Shown in pieces: positions 1 to 8,839 of a stretch of DNA of 64,000 nt. Each line of letters begins with the position of its first letter. The first letter of the stretch is position 1. Origin of the DNA: Rhodoferax sp. (lineage in GTDB: Bacteria; Pseudomonadota; Gammaproteobacteria; Burkholderiales; Burkholderiaceae_C); the NCBI RefSeq assembly GCF_028715765.1, contig NZ_JAQURE010000010.1, positions 1-64,000 of the forward strand. Direction: 5' to 3'. The notes beneath the pieces were generated by a model, which searched no databases, had not been told where the DNA came from, and saw only the letters and a program-made list of their open reading frames with translations. The position numbers were made by a program, and so were the translations under genes.

Positions 1-1
1 C

Positions 2-100
2 ACATGGATGTCTGCGAAATGCCGCGACAGTAAAACCTTGGAGGCGGATGTAGATGAAATACTTGACAACTTCGGCTCAAAATATAAATTCGCGTTTTAA
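2..100 (+). CDS. C-terminal end of an unidentified gene cut by the window edge
   Basis: The frame starting at base 2 is open from the window edge to a TAA at 98-100 and encodes about 32 residues, ending in an acidic helix-like stretch and then KYKFAF. Its start lies outside the window. The gene would converge with the TOPRIM-like gene that ends at 183, with one copy of the dispersed repeat between them. The stretch is short enough to be open by chance, and I recognise no family. Reading the bases to the left would settle it. Confidence 0.35.
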   Translation, partial: TWMSAKCRDSKTLEADVDEILDNFGSKYKFAF

Positions 101-110
101 CGTATCTAAC

Positions 111-154
111 TTATGCTTAATGGCTTATTCTATAAGCGCTAGAGGGGTATTTTT
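111..154. repeat. Dispersed palindromic repeat, copy 1
   Basis: The bases contain GCTTATTCTATAAGCGCTAG followed by AGGGG and a T-run, which matches the family core. It lies between the 3' ends of two convergent genes at the left edge of the defence island. Confidence 0.7.
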
Positions 155-182
155 CTAACAAAGAATGGCATTTCACCAGATG

Positions 183-809
183 CTAAAACCATTGAATCAA
201 GGTATTTTTTAACTTCACAAAGGCAGCATCTGTGCAGGTTTTTGTTGTCACTTTCATTGCAATATTTTTATACAGTGCAGATGAACGTGGGATTCTATTT
301 TTCTTCAAAACATACTCAACAGCTTCTTTGGGCTGATTTGGTTTTGATTGTTCACTCAACCAAAATTTATGCGTTACAAGTTCGGCTTTCAGTATTTCAT
401 AAGAATCCATTGAACCTAATTCTTTGCACACATTGATATTATTTTGCCAAATCCAGTTCTCCAATTCCGGGTCAATCACAATGACACAATGGTTATCATC
501 ATTCCAACCCGCGTTACGGCAATGGTTTTCAACCTGATTATTTATTTTTATTGCACCTGGTGAACCATTCCAAGCGGCATCCAATATAACAATCACTCGT
601 CGATGTGTTTTGCAATAAGGCTTTAGCAATTCATTGGCCATGGTGTAGATGCCAGGATCATTTTTACCATGCGCCACTCGCAAATCATGTTTTTGTTCAA
701 AGTTGAAATGATTGCAACCCAGTTTCAAATGAAAACTATCGGTTGATAGAAAACCGACAACCATTGCCTCGATATTTTTATCCGCAACCAGAAATAAGCA
801 GTCTCTCAT
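183..809 (-). CDS. TOPRIM-like effector partner of the adjacent ATPase
   Basis: This 208-residue protein is probably the effector of a two-gene defence unit. What I see: an N-terminal strand followed by VADKNIE with Glu14, a central hydrophobic strand ending in Asp77 (VIVILDAAW), and IDPELENWIW around 112-121. That pattern resembles the acidic strand ends of TOPRIM/OLD-type or DUF4276/RloB-type proteins, which often carry an E..N/PE.E.W arrangement. The usual Gly of the first motif is replaced by ADKN, so the metal site is divergent. The ATG lies three bases after the stop of the ATPase gene, so the two are almost certainly co-transcribed. From memory the pair also resembles MAD3/MAD4 of the methylation-associated defence system, which I could not verify. 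No enzymatic activity can be claimed from sequence alone. Confidence 0.5.
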   Translation of the reverse strand: MRDCLFLVADKNIEAMVVGFLSTDSFHLKLGCNHFNFEQKHDLRVAHGKNDPGIYTMANELLKPYCKTHRRVIVILDAAWNGSPGAIKINNQVENHCRNAGWNDDNHCVIVIDPELENWIWQNNINVCKELGSMDSYEILKAELVTHKFWLSEQSKPNQPKEAVEYVLKKNRIPRSSALYKNIAMKVTTKTCTDAAFVKLKNTLIQWF

Positions 810-812
810 TTT

Positions 813-2099
813 TTACCCCAAAATTCCGGCTGCAAACAAATCACCCAAATTCAACGCTGATTTCCAGTCCCTCAGCTGCGGATGTTCATTTCCTCGCACA
901 ATATCTATGGCACCATCATCGTTCTTGCCAAAACACATGATTTGATTGGATTCGAGCTGACTCAATACGATGGGGGAATGTGTGGCACAAAGTATCTGGG
1001 AATCATAAACCGAGCTCAAAGACTGCATGACTGTTTCCATGGCTTTGGGGTGAATGCCATTTTCTGGTTCTTCAATCAGCATCAAGGCTGGCGGTTTGGG
1101 TGCGTAGGCAAGCAGGGTCAAAGCCAATAGCCGTAAAGTGCCATCTGATAATACCCATGACGGGGCACGCAAACCACTGCTGTAATGCAGTTCAATATAC
1201 ATTGAACGGTTTTCTGGTTTTTCAACAGTAGTCACATCGACTAAATCGGTTAATGAAGTGGCAATATGCTCAACCCAGCGCCGCTTTAATTCAGGTGTGC
1301 TTTCAAGTGCGTGTACCACCCACGGTAAATTTGAACCATCAGCCAAAAAATCAATGGGTGAGCCCGCAGGGGAGGGTAGTCGCATTTTCTCGGCATTCAG
1401 TGACAAACGATGAATACCTTCAAGCAATATCCGTTTGACCCATGTGGAGGCCGGAAAACGTTCCTCGTCTTCTGGCAGATTTGATAATGCACTTTTGCTC
1501 GGGCCAAGTCTGAAAGTATTGTTCCAATCAGTGGTTTCTGATCTGAAATAATCATTACTGGCTTCTGCCTTGCCTACGACCTTACTGACCACCTTGCGCC
1601 ATTTTTTATTATTATTTCTGAGGGTAATAATTTGCCCGGGCTCCTGCATTGAATCGGGGAATACCAATCGTAATTGTGGGTCTTGGGGTTTCCCGTCTCC
1701 AGCTTCTGTATCTTTGCAAAGCCACAGGGTCTCGTGTGCAAAACCCAGCCGGTCTTTGGCTTCAAGTGCCAATTCGTAGCGGGCAAAGTGGTACCTGTCA
1801 TCAAGCTTGCGCACAATCGCATCAGGCAATTTCAGGGTAACGGCAATTTCAATATCGCCGCCTTGGCGCATCCAGGTCAGATCCAGTGCATCTGGCGCGC
1901 GCGGCGCAATACTCATGCGTGTATTGCCGTAAACAGCCGCATCCAGGCCACTGGTCAACACATCACGCACCATCAGCAAAGCATCAAACAGTGTGCTTTT
2001 ACCGCTGGCGTTCGGCCCGACCATGACCAGAAAGGGGTCAAGAACGACGGACACGTAGCGCAAGGCGCGCAGGCCTTTGACTTCAATTTTGTGAATCAT
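813..2099 (-). CDS. AAA_21/SMC-like ATPase of a two-gene defence unit
   Basis: This 428-residue ATP-binding protein is of the ABC/SMC-like type used as a sensor or regulator in many abortive-infection systems. Visible elements: Walker A GPNASGKST at 28-36, a signature-like LSDGTLR near 317-323, Walker B LMLIEEPENGIHP around 339-351, and the H-loop CATHSP near 371. The distance between Walker A and B leaves a middle domain of about 280 residues, as in the AAA_21 group of AbiL/RloA-type proteins. It is the promoter-proximal member of a pair with the TOPRIM-like gene, three bases downstream. A repeat copy and about 169 bases separate it from the Bro-N gene, so it may have its own promoter. The ATPase fold is certain; the defence role is inferred from partner and location. 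Confidence 0.8.
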   Translation of the reverse strand: MIHKIEVKGLRALRYVSVVLDPFLVMVGPNASGKSTLFDALLMVRDVLTSGLDAAVYGNTRMSIAPRAPDALDLTWMRQGGDIEIAVTLKLPDAIVRKLDDRYHFARYELALEAKDRLGFAHETLWLCKDTEAGDGKPQDPQLRLVFPDSMQEPGQIITLRNNNKKWRKVVSKVVGKAEASNDYFRSETTDWNNTFRLGPSKSALSNLPEDEERFPASTWVKRILLEGIHRLSLNAEKMRLPSPAGSPIDFLADGSNLPWVVHALESTPELKRRWVEHIATSLTDLVDVTTVEKPENRSMYIELHYSSGLRAPSWVLSDGTLRLLALTLLAYAPKPPALMLIEEPENGIHPKAMETVMQSLSSVYDSQILCATHSPIVLSQLESNQIMCFGKNDDGAIDIVRGNEHPQLRDWKSALNLGDLFAAGILG

Positions 2100-2184
2100 G
2101 GATTAACTTTCTTTACCGCATGGGAAATTGTAGACATGCGATACGGACGATTGCGGTTAAATAAGGTATTCATCACTATGTATT

Positions 2185-2228
2185 AAATAGCTGCTAACAC
2201 TTGTTATTAAAGGGCTAGAGGCTTATTT
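2185..2228. repeat. Dispersed palindromic repeat, copy 2
   Basis: The copy reads AAATAGCTGCTAACACTTG then TTATTAAAGGGCTAGAGGC, with the TAGCTGCT and GCTAGAGGC ends of the family. It lies in the gap between the Bro-N gene and the ATPase gene of the two-gene unit. Confidence 0.75.
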
Positions 2229-2268
2229 GGCTTATAAATAATGGCCACATGGCGATCAGGCAGCGACT

Positions 2269-3222
2269 TCAATCAGGCGCACTGCAGGCGGTGTTTGCAG
2301 GCAGTTTTGCCCGCGTTGGGCGCTTGGGTTTGGCGTTCTGCACTGGCGATGTTGATTGTGGTTCGCCAAGCAAATCCGGTGTGGCTGGCGTAGCCAGGTA
2401 GTTGGATTTGCTCACTACGCTCTTGCCCGTTTTGGCTTCTAGCGCTTTGCGGGCATTGCCGGCAATCTTTCCGCCCTGTTTGGCTGATGTGCGGTTGTCA
2501 GCAAAGCCCTGGGCATCGGCACGCCGGGCAATCTCGGTGGTGCTGGCTTCGCCCAGCATGGTGAAGATCAGCTCCAGGTCGGTCATGTGGTCGCGCAGGT
2601 TGTTGCCAGTTTTGACCTGATCAAGACTTTTGAGCTGGCTATGCTCGCTGGGTGTTACGCCAAAGGTGGCCTTGGCTATTTCGGCGGTCAAGATGGAATA
2701 CTCTTTGCCCTCAGCCACGCCGCGCGCTTTCCATTCATCGGTCAACTCACCACGCACGCTGATGGAGCGCAGCCGCTTTTCAATCCACGCTGGCGGGTAG
2801 CCCTTGGCCTGGTACAGCTCGCGGGCACGGGCGCTGGCAAGTTCGGGGTTTTCGATTTCTTTGACCCGCTCGTAGCCCACCTGGGCCAGCCAGCGTTTGA
2901 ACGGCTCGGCTTTGGGGGATGGGATGGATTGGATGATGCGGAACAGGCCTTCGGTGTTGGCGCAGTTCACCCGCTGCGCACCGCCCGCCGTTTCGACCCG
3001 AAGGGGGGTGGCAATTTGCCCCCACCCTTTGGCCAGCTCTGGGTCACGACGGCGCAAGTCCTTGACATAGCCGTCTGGTTGAACCGAGTCGGTGAGCACC
3101 CCCACCACATCAACGATGGCAAACCACCATTCTTCGTTATGCCAGGTGCGCCGGATGGTGGTTTCCTGAAATACGGCGATGTGGTTGGCGGGCTCGGTGG
3201 CCGTTTTGGCTTTCTTGTTCAT
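2269..3222 (-). CDS. Bro-N / DinD-like DNA-binding protein
   Basis: This 317-residue protein has an N-terminal Bro-N (BRO/KilA-type) domain, residues about 17-120, with the hallmarks IRRTWHNEEWWFAIVDVVG and FKRWLAQVGYERVKEIENPE. The central part (YPPAWIEKRLRSI through HMTDLELIFTMLGEASTTEI) matches what I know of DNA-damage-inducible protein D (DinD) and RhuM-like proteins. The C-terminal 60 residues are Ala/Pro/Lys-rich and likely disordered. DinD in Escherichia coli is SOS-regulated and counters RecA filaments; related genes often travel with restriction-modification loci, as here. The ATG is preceded by GGGAG at good spacing. A gap of about 100 bases holding a repeat copy separates it from the ATPase gene upstream. 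Whether it regulates the operon or responds to damage cannot be told from sequence. Confidence 0.75.
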   Translation of the reverse strand: MNKKAKTATEPANHIAVFQETTIRRTWHNEEWWFAIVDVVGVLTDSVQPDGYVKDLRRRDPELAKGWGQIATPLRVETAGGAQRVNCANTEGLFRIIQSIPSPKAEPFKRWLAQVGYERVKEIENPELASARARELYQAKGYPPAWIEKRLRSISVRGELTDEWKARGVAEGKEYSILTAEIAKATFGVTPSEHSQLKSLDQVKTGNNLRDHMTDLELIFTMLGEASTTEIARRADAQGFADNRTSAKQGGKIAGNARKALEAKTGKSVVSKSNYLATPATPDLLGEPQSTSPVQNAKPKRPTRAKLPANTACSAPD

Positions 3223-3250
3223 GATGCTCCCTATTCAATTACTATGCAAT

Positions 3251-3294
3251 CGATAGCTGTTTACGCCTATTCCACTTGGGCTAAAGGCTTATTT
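3251..3294. repeat. Dispersed palindromic repeat, copy 3
   Basis: The bases CGATAGCTGTTTACGCC and then GGGCTAAAGGCTTATTT match the family with several changes. It lies between the SMC-like ATPase gene and the Bro-N gene. Confidence 0.6.
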
Positions 3295-3321
3295 AGTATG
3301 AAATATTTTCCCTCGACGGCG

Positions 3322-4980
3322 CTACGCAAGACATTTCTCCAGCTTCTTGACGAGCTCAAGCGCCCGGCGAACTTCCTCTTTGTAGAGCGGCACTTCTCCG
3401 CCATGGGAGCCCGGATTGAGGACGCGCTCAGTCGTCGCGAGCACGTCGTCAATCACTTCGGCGTTTTCAATCATCACCCAATGTTCACTGGTGACCAGCG
3501 TACGCAACTGCTTTCGCAATCGGCTGAGAGCGGTAAGTTCATCTGGGGTGATTGCAGGTATGGCCGAAAGGTCGACATCCGAAGCTGGGACAAGGTACTG
3601 CCGATGCTTTTCCGGCACGCCCTTCAACACTTTCTCGTAGAGCTTTGTAGGAAGCTTCTCCAACAGCTTGTTTCGTGCCCAACGCAACTGTTCGGTCAAA
3701 GTCAAAAAATCCTTGGTGGGTACAACTGTGAGCTCACGAAAACGTCGGGCAGTATCTTCGGCTGCCTTTCGGATGCAATTGGCCGCTTCGTCCAGACTCT
3801 CGCCGTGCAGATATTCTTCTGCTTTTTGAAGTTGGCTTTTGTCCACTTGCAACCGGATTTCTGTATCGGCGCTTCCAACGAAGCGCTGAAATGACCACTC
3901 GGTGTGTCGGCCACCAATGCGTCGCCTGAACTCATTAAAGAACCCCAGGTCGTGCGTCAGGATGATTTTCTGGTGCTCGGCAAACGTTTCGCTCAAGATG
4001 ATGTTCACCACCTTCATGCGATTGTTCATGTCCAGGCTGATCAATAAATCATCCAGCACCAGCAGCTTCAGGGGCGAGTCATGCAGGTGAGCCAGCGTTG
4101 CGCCAAAGCGCACAGACAGAGCCAATTGGGTCAGCTTGGCCTCATTCAAGAATGATTGAGGTTTAGGGATGCGATCGTTGTTGAGTTTGACTTCAAAGCC
4201 AATGCGTGGCATGGCAATACGGTGTTCATGGCGGTCATAGCTGCATGCGGAAGATACGCTAACAGCTAACTCGACTTGGGTGCCCGGATCGGAAAAGTGC
4301 TCACCGTAAAACTGTTGCGCCTCGGTCGTTATTTTTGCAAGAACCTCTTTCAGCGCCTGATTGAACCGGGCAATGTCAGCTTCATAGCGCTCATAGCGCG
4401 CCTTGCGATACCAGGTTGCTTCTCCGCTGGCCTTCGACTGGATAAATGGATCAGCGGTCTTCAGTTTGTGCCAGAGGGTGGCAATGTTCTTGGTGGACGT
4501 GCCCTGCGCAAACGGCAAAATTTCCTGCTCAAACACCGGCCAGAGATCAATGGCCTGCGAGTTGCGAAACTGGTAGAAGCTGGACAACACCCGGTAGGTA
4601 ATGAAGTCACTGGCCAGACTGGCTTTCAGTACATCGGGGTTCGCCTTAGTGTCATGCTGCTCGTTTGACAGCGAGTACACGCTGGCCGTCGTGTGGCTGT
4701 CGTCTTTGATCGACACGACCACGGCTGCGGTTGCGCGCTCCGCCGGTGTGGCGTGGACGTTCAGCAGGCTTTGCGGCCCGGAATCATCAAAATACTTAGC
4801 AACGTTGGGCGTGTCTTTGGCGGCACTTTGCAGAAACGTGTACAGCGTCCAGTACAGCGAAGACTTGCCTGCCCCATTGCCACCATAGGCCAGCAAGTGG
4901 CGACCATCCAGCTTGAAATCGAGGTGTTTGAACGCCTTGAAGGCGCGAACCTCAATGCGTTCAACGCGCTGCGTACTCAT
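3322..4980 (-). CDS. SMC/RecF-like ATPase of the helicase-methylase-ATPase operon
   Basis: This 552-residue P-loop protein has Walker A GGNGAGKSS at 33-41, a degenerate signature FLNEAKLTQLA near 278-287, Walker B LLVLDDLLISLD at 306-317 and an H-loop LTHD at 341-344, the layout of RecF/SbcC-type ATPases. The insert between the halves is short, about 240 residues, so there is no long coiled-coil arm. Residues 380-552 form an extra helical C-terminal region with no motif I recognise. Its ATG overlaps the methylase stop as ATGA, so translation is coupled and the products probably act together. In an anti-phage complex such a protein could sense DNA ends or load the helicase; that is inference. 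It does not resemble McrB or BREX BrxC. Confidence 0.8.
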   Translation of the reverse strand: MSTQRVERIEVRAFKAFKHLDFKLDGRHLLAYGGNGAGKSSLYWTLYTFLQSAAKDTPNVAKYFDDSGPQSLLNVHATPAERATAAVVVSIKDDSHTTASVYSLSNEQHDTKANPDVLKASLASDFITYRVLSSFYQFRNSQAIDLWPVFEQEILPFAQGTSTKNIATLWHKLKTADPFIQSKASGEATWYRKARYERYEADIARFNQALKEVLAKITTEAQQFYGEHFSDPGTQVELAVSVSSACSYDRHEHRIAMPRIGFEVKLNNDRIPKPQSFLNEAKLTQLALSVRFGATLAHLHDSPLKLLVLDDLLISLDMNNRMKVVNIILSETFAEHQKIILTHDLGFFNEFRRRIGGRHTEWSFQRFVGSADTEIRLQVDKSQLQKAEEYLHGESLDEAANCIRKAAEDTARRFRELTVVPTKDFLTLTEQLRWARNKLLEKLPTKLYEKVLKGVPEKHRQYLVPASDVDLSAIPAITPDELTALSRLRKQLRTLVTSEHWVMIENAEVIDDVLATTERVLNPGSHGGEVPLYKEEVRRALELVKKLEKCLA

Positions 4981-7900
4981 ACCGCGCCTTCACGCTGAAT
5001 CACCGCCAGCAAATCCGGGCTGTCCACGGGGATGCGGATGAGGATGTTGCGAATGGGGTGCTTGCTGTCGTTGGCCTGGGCGTAGAACTGCTGGGCTGCC
5101 GCCACCTGTTTTGCCGGCGGCGCAGCAGCATCGACGTCTTGCAGCAGTGGCGTGACGTGCGCCATGATGCCAAGGTGGTGCTCGGCCATGTGGTCTGCGA
5201 AATAGACCTCCATCACGCAGGCATCAATCACCTCCTCCAGAAACACCGCGACGCTTTTCAGGTCGGATCCATCGGATTTTTGTGATTCAAGCTTGGAGGC
5301 TTGCACCATGGGGATCAAGGCCTCGAACAAGGAGGCTTGCTGCGCGGATGGCTTCTTGATGGGGATTTTGTCCATGAAGATTTTGCGCAATTCCCGGCGG
5401 TCCTCGCCGAGATTGGGGAAGTTGTCCATGAAGCAGCAGCGGAACACTGTTGAGTTCAATGCCGCTGTCAAATAGGTCAACGATTCGGCTTCGCTCGTCA
5501 GGATGAATGCCTTGTCGTTGATGAAAAAATGCTCTGTCGTATCAAGGTAGAACGGCAGATACTTCGTCATGTTCGGATAAACAATCTTCGGCTTTTGAAA
5601 GTCATGGATATATGCGCAATTGCGTAGATTCGACCAGTGATCACCCTTGTCAAGCCTGACCGCTAGCTTCTCTTCATGCGCAACCAGGTGATTCCACAGC
5701 ACAGGGTATTCAGCCTCCAATTTCACTGGCGGAATTCCCAATTCCTTGACACCGTTGTGCGAGTTGATCATCCATTGCTCATCTTCTGCCATTGCCCACT
5801 GCGTCGCGTACCGTTCCACGTACCGCCCACGCAGCAAGGGCACAATCAAATCAGCGCAACGCGGGTCTTCAGCAATGAATGCATCCCGCTGCGCCGTACT
5901 GATGTAAAACGCCTCGTTGTAGCCGGTCTTGATACCGTAGTTAATTTGAATCTGCCACTTCTCAAGCGGTACGCCTTGCGCCTCCACCGCGCACTTAATG
6001 CGGAAGCGCTCAGGCGACATGATGACCCAGGACGCTGCACCGTCGGCCGGGCATACAAACGGTACTGCGTTGTCTTGCACGTAGTCAGGTAGTGAATCCT
6101 GAATCGAAAAATTTCGCGTCAGCACGCTGGACGGAAAGCTCTTTTTGGGCGCGGATTTGGCCAATCGGACGATGGCCGTATCTACCATGGCTGCGTTGAA
6201 GACGGGTACGCCACCAAAATCTATGACTTCTTCCACTGCCACGTCTTTGCAGAAAAAGCCGCGCAACTTCTCCCCATAACCAGCGCGCATCCATTTGTTG
6301 GACGTGATGTAGCTCAATTGGCCGCCATCTTTCAAGAGTCGGACGCCGCGCTCATAGAACAGGCAATAGATGTCAGCCGTGGCCGCATAGGTTTTGAACT
6401 TTTGTTCTACCCAGGCAGCCTTGTGTGCCGCGCTGAACTTTTGAATCTGCACATAAGGCGGGTTGCCAATGACGACATCAAAACCATCGTCCAATGCGGG
6501 GCCAAACATCTTGCCGGGATCAAAGAAGTCGGCCACGCTGTGGTGGTCGTAGGGGTTCCAGGCAATGCGGCGGTACACGTCTTCGTTGCCAAAAGAGTCA
6601 TGTTTCAGTTCGTCAATGATCTTCTTGGTGAGGTCACGATCTTTCTTTTGCAGTGCTAGCTTGGCTTTGCGCGTTTGGGCTGAAAAGTAACTGTGGCGGA
6701 CTTTCTCAAGCTCTTTTTCTAGCCGGATGGCGGTTTCGTTTTCAAACAGACTGCGGTTTTTGGGCAGGTTCAGACCCAGCAGCGTGTTGGCAGCGACAAA
6801 CTTGGTTTCAAGATTGGGAAGAGGACGCACGCCCAGATTGCGCGCCTTGTCGTTGTGGGTGCGCTGGTCACAGATCAGCGAGATAAAAAAACGCAGCTTT
6901 GAAATCTGAATGGCAATGGGCTGGATGTCTGCACCGTAAATGCAGTTTTCTATCAGGTAAAGCTTGCGGCCATAGTCCAGCGCGTTGTTGGCAAAGTCAT
7001 TGTTGATGGCTTGTACCGAAGTCTCGCGTGCTTGCACGTCTTCAATTTCTTCAGCCTTGGCCACCTGGCGCTGGTGCCACTTTTCATTGTGCGGGTCCAG
7101 CTTGCCCAAGATGAACACCAGTTTGTGCAAGATACCCATGGGGTAGGCACCAGACCCACAGGCGGGGTCGAGGATGTTGCAGGCGTTGATGGCAGTGATG
7201 AGTGCGTCAATCTCGGCCTCTGAAAAAGCGTGCTCTTTCTCGGTGTAGGCAAACAAAATATCTAACCCAGCTTTGGCATCCGCCCTGGTGGTGGCGGGCA
7301 AGGCTTTGACCAGGGCATCTGTAAGGTAGGCTTTGAGGGACTCGTCGACCATGTAATCCACAATGGGGCGCGGGGTGTAAAACGAGCCGGTCTGGCGGCG
7401 TGCGTTGGTGCCGGTTTCAGGGTTGTAGCTGGCCAGCAGGTTTTCAAACACATTGCCCAGCAGTTCGGGGTCAAGGGCGATTTCTTGCTCTACTGGTGTG
7501 CTCTCGGCAATGGTGAACTTGTAGCCGTGCAGGATGTGCAGCAAGCCGCGCACGCTGGCCTTTTTCTTTTTGGCATCGCCAAAGTCATCGCTCAGGTCAA
7601 CGACGTGGGGCGCAGAAAAAAACAGGCGGTTGGGGACGATAGGCTGCTTTTTGGGGTTGCGTGAGAAGCCGTCGGCATATTGCACCTTGCCGGTGTCATC
7701 CTCCGTGTCAAGGCAGGCGAACAAGCCGCCGTTCAGGAAAGGAATGTCCTCGAACAAGCTAAGCGCGTTATCTGGCACACGGAAAGACTTCTTGTACCTG
7801 TACAGCGTTTTCACACCATGCTGGTTGCGATTTTCCTGAAAATCGCCATCCGCTGCAAACTGCCTAATGGGCTCACCATCGGCATTCATAGGCTGGTTGA

Positions 7901-8837
7901 GCGTGGCAAAAAACAGGTTTTGCAAAATGGCGTGGTAGTAGGTGCTTTCATCATCTCCGACAGAAATCAATGCCTCGCTGATAGCATCTGGCTCAAACAA
8001 ATGGTTGGGAATGAGGTCTTTTTCTTTCAGGAACCAGCAAAAGATCAACCGCGTGAGCAACCGAATAACGCTGGTGGCGTTGCGGGTGTCTTCGTCGGGC
8101 TCCAGATCGGACGGAAAGCTGACTTGCTTTCGTGCCCAGAAATACCAATTGGACAGTTCTTCGTAAAAACGCTTGTTGAGCAGTTCAACGTTGAATACGT
8201 CTTCCCACGCGGCGTGAAGTTGGTCGAAGTTGCCGATGGGCTTTTTGCGGGCAAGCAGTTCCGTGGTCGAGAACGAAGCCAGAATGTCCAGGTGGCCCGG
8301 ATGCGGCTTGACCGTTGAGATGTTTTGGATCAGCGTGACCTTGCCCAAAACGTCTTTGCTTTCATCCCGCTTGTTTTGCCTGCGATTGATGACTGCAATG
8401 GACAAATTACCCGCCACCTTGAACAGCACCATGACCGGCATGGGAAAGATACGGTTGATCTGGCGGGTGATGGCGGCCAGTTTGCCCCGTGCGTAATCAC
8501 CCGGCTGGAGCTCCACTGCGAAGAACACATAGGACTGGAGCAGGGATGCCCTAATGGTGGTGTCTTTGAACAGGGTGGCGTTGTGCGACAGTTCTTCGTC
8601 GGTGAGCTGGAACAGCAGGTGGATGGATTTCCAATTTGATTTTTGCGCGCGGGGATGCGCAAGCACGCCGCTGGGATCAAACTGCTGGCAAAAAACTTCT
8701 ACTGAATCAAGGGCAATGGTGCGGTCTGACTTGTAGCCAAGGCAGGCAAAAAACGCTGTAGCGGCATCTTGCAGGGGGCTGAATGAAAAGGATTGAATGG
8801 CGTTTTGAATCGCTATTTTTTGATAGATGTCAGCCAT
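4977..8837 (-). CDS. Large Eco57I-like N6-adenine DNA methylase
   Basis: This protein of about 1286 residues is predicted to methylate adenine in DNA. Visible motifs: SFYTPRPIVDYMV near 485 (the start of the N-6 methylase core), DPACGSGAYPMGILHKL near 555 (SAM-binding motif I), YGADIQPIAIQISKLR downstream, and the catalytic NPPY near 793. The region after NPPY is long and resembles the target-recognition part of type IIG/ISP and PglX-like enzymes. The N-terminal 450 residues show no PD-(D/E)XK motif that I can identify, so cleavage would have to come from another subunit. I chose the ATG at 8837; a TTG at 8843 overlapping the vapC stop is possible. It lies two bases after vapC and overlaps the ATPase gene by ATGA. 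It is probably the self-marking part of the system. Confidence 0.88.
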   Translation of the reverse strand: MADIYQKIAIQNAIQSFSFSPLQDAATAFFACLGYKSDRTIALDSVEVFCQQFDPSGVLAHPRAQKSNWKSIHLLFQLTDEELSHNATLFKDTTIRASLLQSYVFFAVELQPGDYARGKLAAITRQINRIFPMPVMVLFKVAGNLSIAVINRRQNKRDESKDVLGKVTLIQNISTVKPHPGHLDILASFSTTELLARKKPIGNFDQLHAAWEDVFNVELLNKRFYEELSNWYFWARKQVSFPSDLEPDEDTRNATSVIRLLTRLIFCWFLKEKDLIPNHLFEPDAISEALISVGDDESTYYHAILQNLFFATLNQPMNADGEPIRQFAADGDFQENRNQHGVKTLYRYKKSFRVPDNALSLFEDIPFLNGGLFACLDTEDDTGKVQYADGFSRNPKKQPIVPNRLFFSAPHVVDLSDDFGDAKKKKASVRGLLHILHGYKFTIAESTPVEQEIALDPELLGNVFENLLASYNPETGTNARRQTGSFYTPRPIVDYMVDESLKAYLTDALVKALPATTRADAKAGLDILFAYTEKEHAFSEAEIDALITAINACNILDPACGSGAYPMGILHKLVFILGKLDPHNEKWHQRQVAKAEEIEDVQARETSVQAINNDFANNALDYGRKLYLIENCIYGADIQPIAIQISKLRFFISLICDQRTHNDKARNLGVRPLPNLETKFVAANTLLGLNLPKNRSLFENETAIRLEKELEKVRHSYFSAQTRKAKLALQKKDRDLTKKIIDELKHDSFGNEDVYRRIAWNPYDHHSVADFFDPGKMFGPALDDGFDVVIGNPPYVQIQKFSAAHKAAWVEQKFKTYAATADIYCLFYERGVRLLKDGGQLSYITSNKWMRAGYGEKLRGFFCKDVAVEEVIDFGGVPVFNAAMVDTAIVRLAKSAPKKSFPSSVLTRNFSIQDSLPDYVQDNAVPFVCPADGAASWVIMSPERFRIKCAVEAQGVPLEKWQIQINYGIKTGYNEAFYISTAQRDAFIAEDPRCADLIVPLLRGRYVERYATQWAMAEDEQWMINSHNGVKELGIPPVKLEAEYPVLWNHLVAHEEKLAVRLDKGDHWSNLRNCAYIHDFQKPKIVYPNMTKYLPFYLDTTEHFFINDKAFILTSEAESLTYLTAALNSTVFRCCFMDNFPNLGEDRRELRKIFMDKIPIKKPSAQQASLFEALIPMVQASKLESQKSDGSDLKSVAVFLEEVIDACVMEVYFADHMAEHHLGIMAHVTPLLQDVDAAAPPAKQVAAAQQFYAQANDSKHPIRNILIRIPVDSPDLLAVIQREGAV

Positions 8838-8839
8838 CT

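Noticed and set aside
2269-3222. Bro-N gene as a sign of a prophage
   Set aside because: No integrase, structural, lysis or replication phage genes are near; the DinD-like C-terminal half fits a restriction-associated gene better.
2587-3894. 435-codon open frame on the plus strand across the Bro-N gene and the ATPase gene end
   Set aside because: It is antisense to two genes with clear domains, has no ribosome-binding site, and its product shows only low-complexity composition with no motif.
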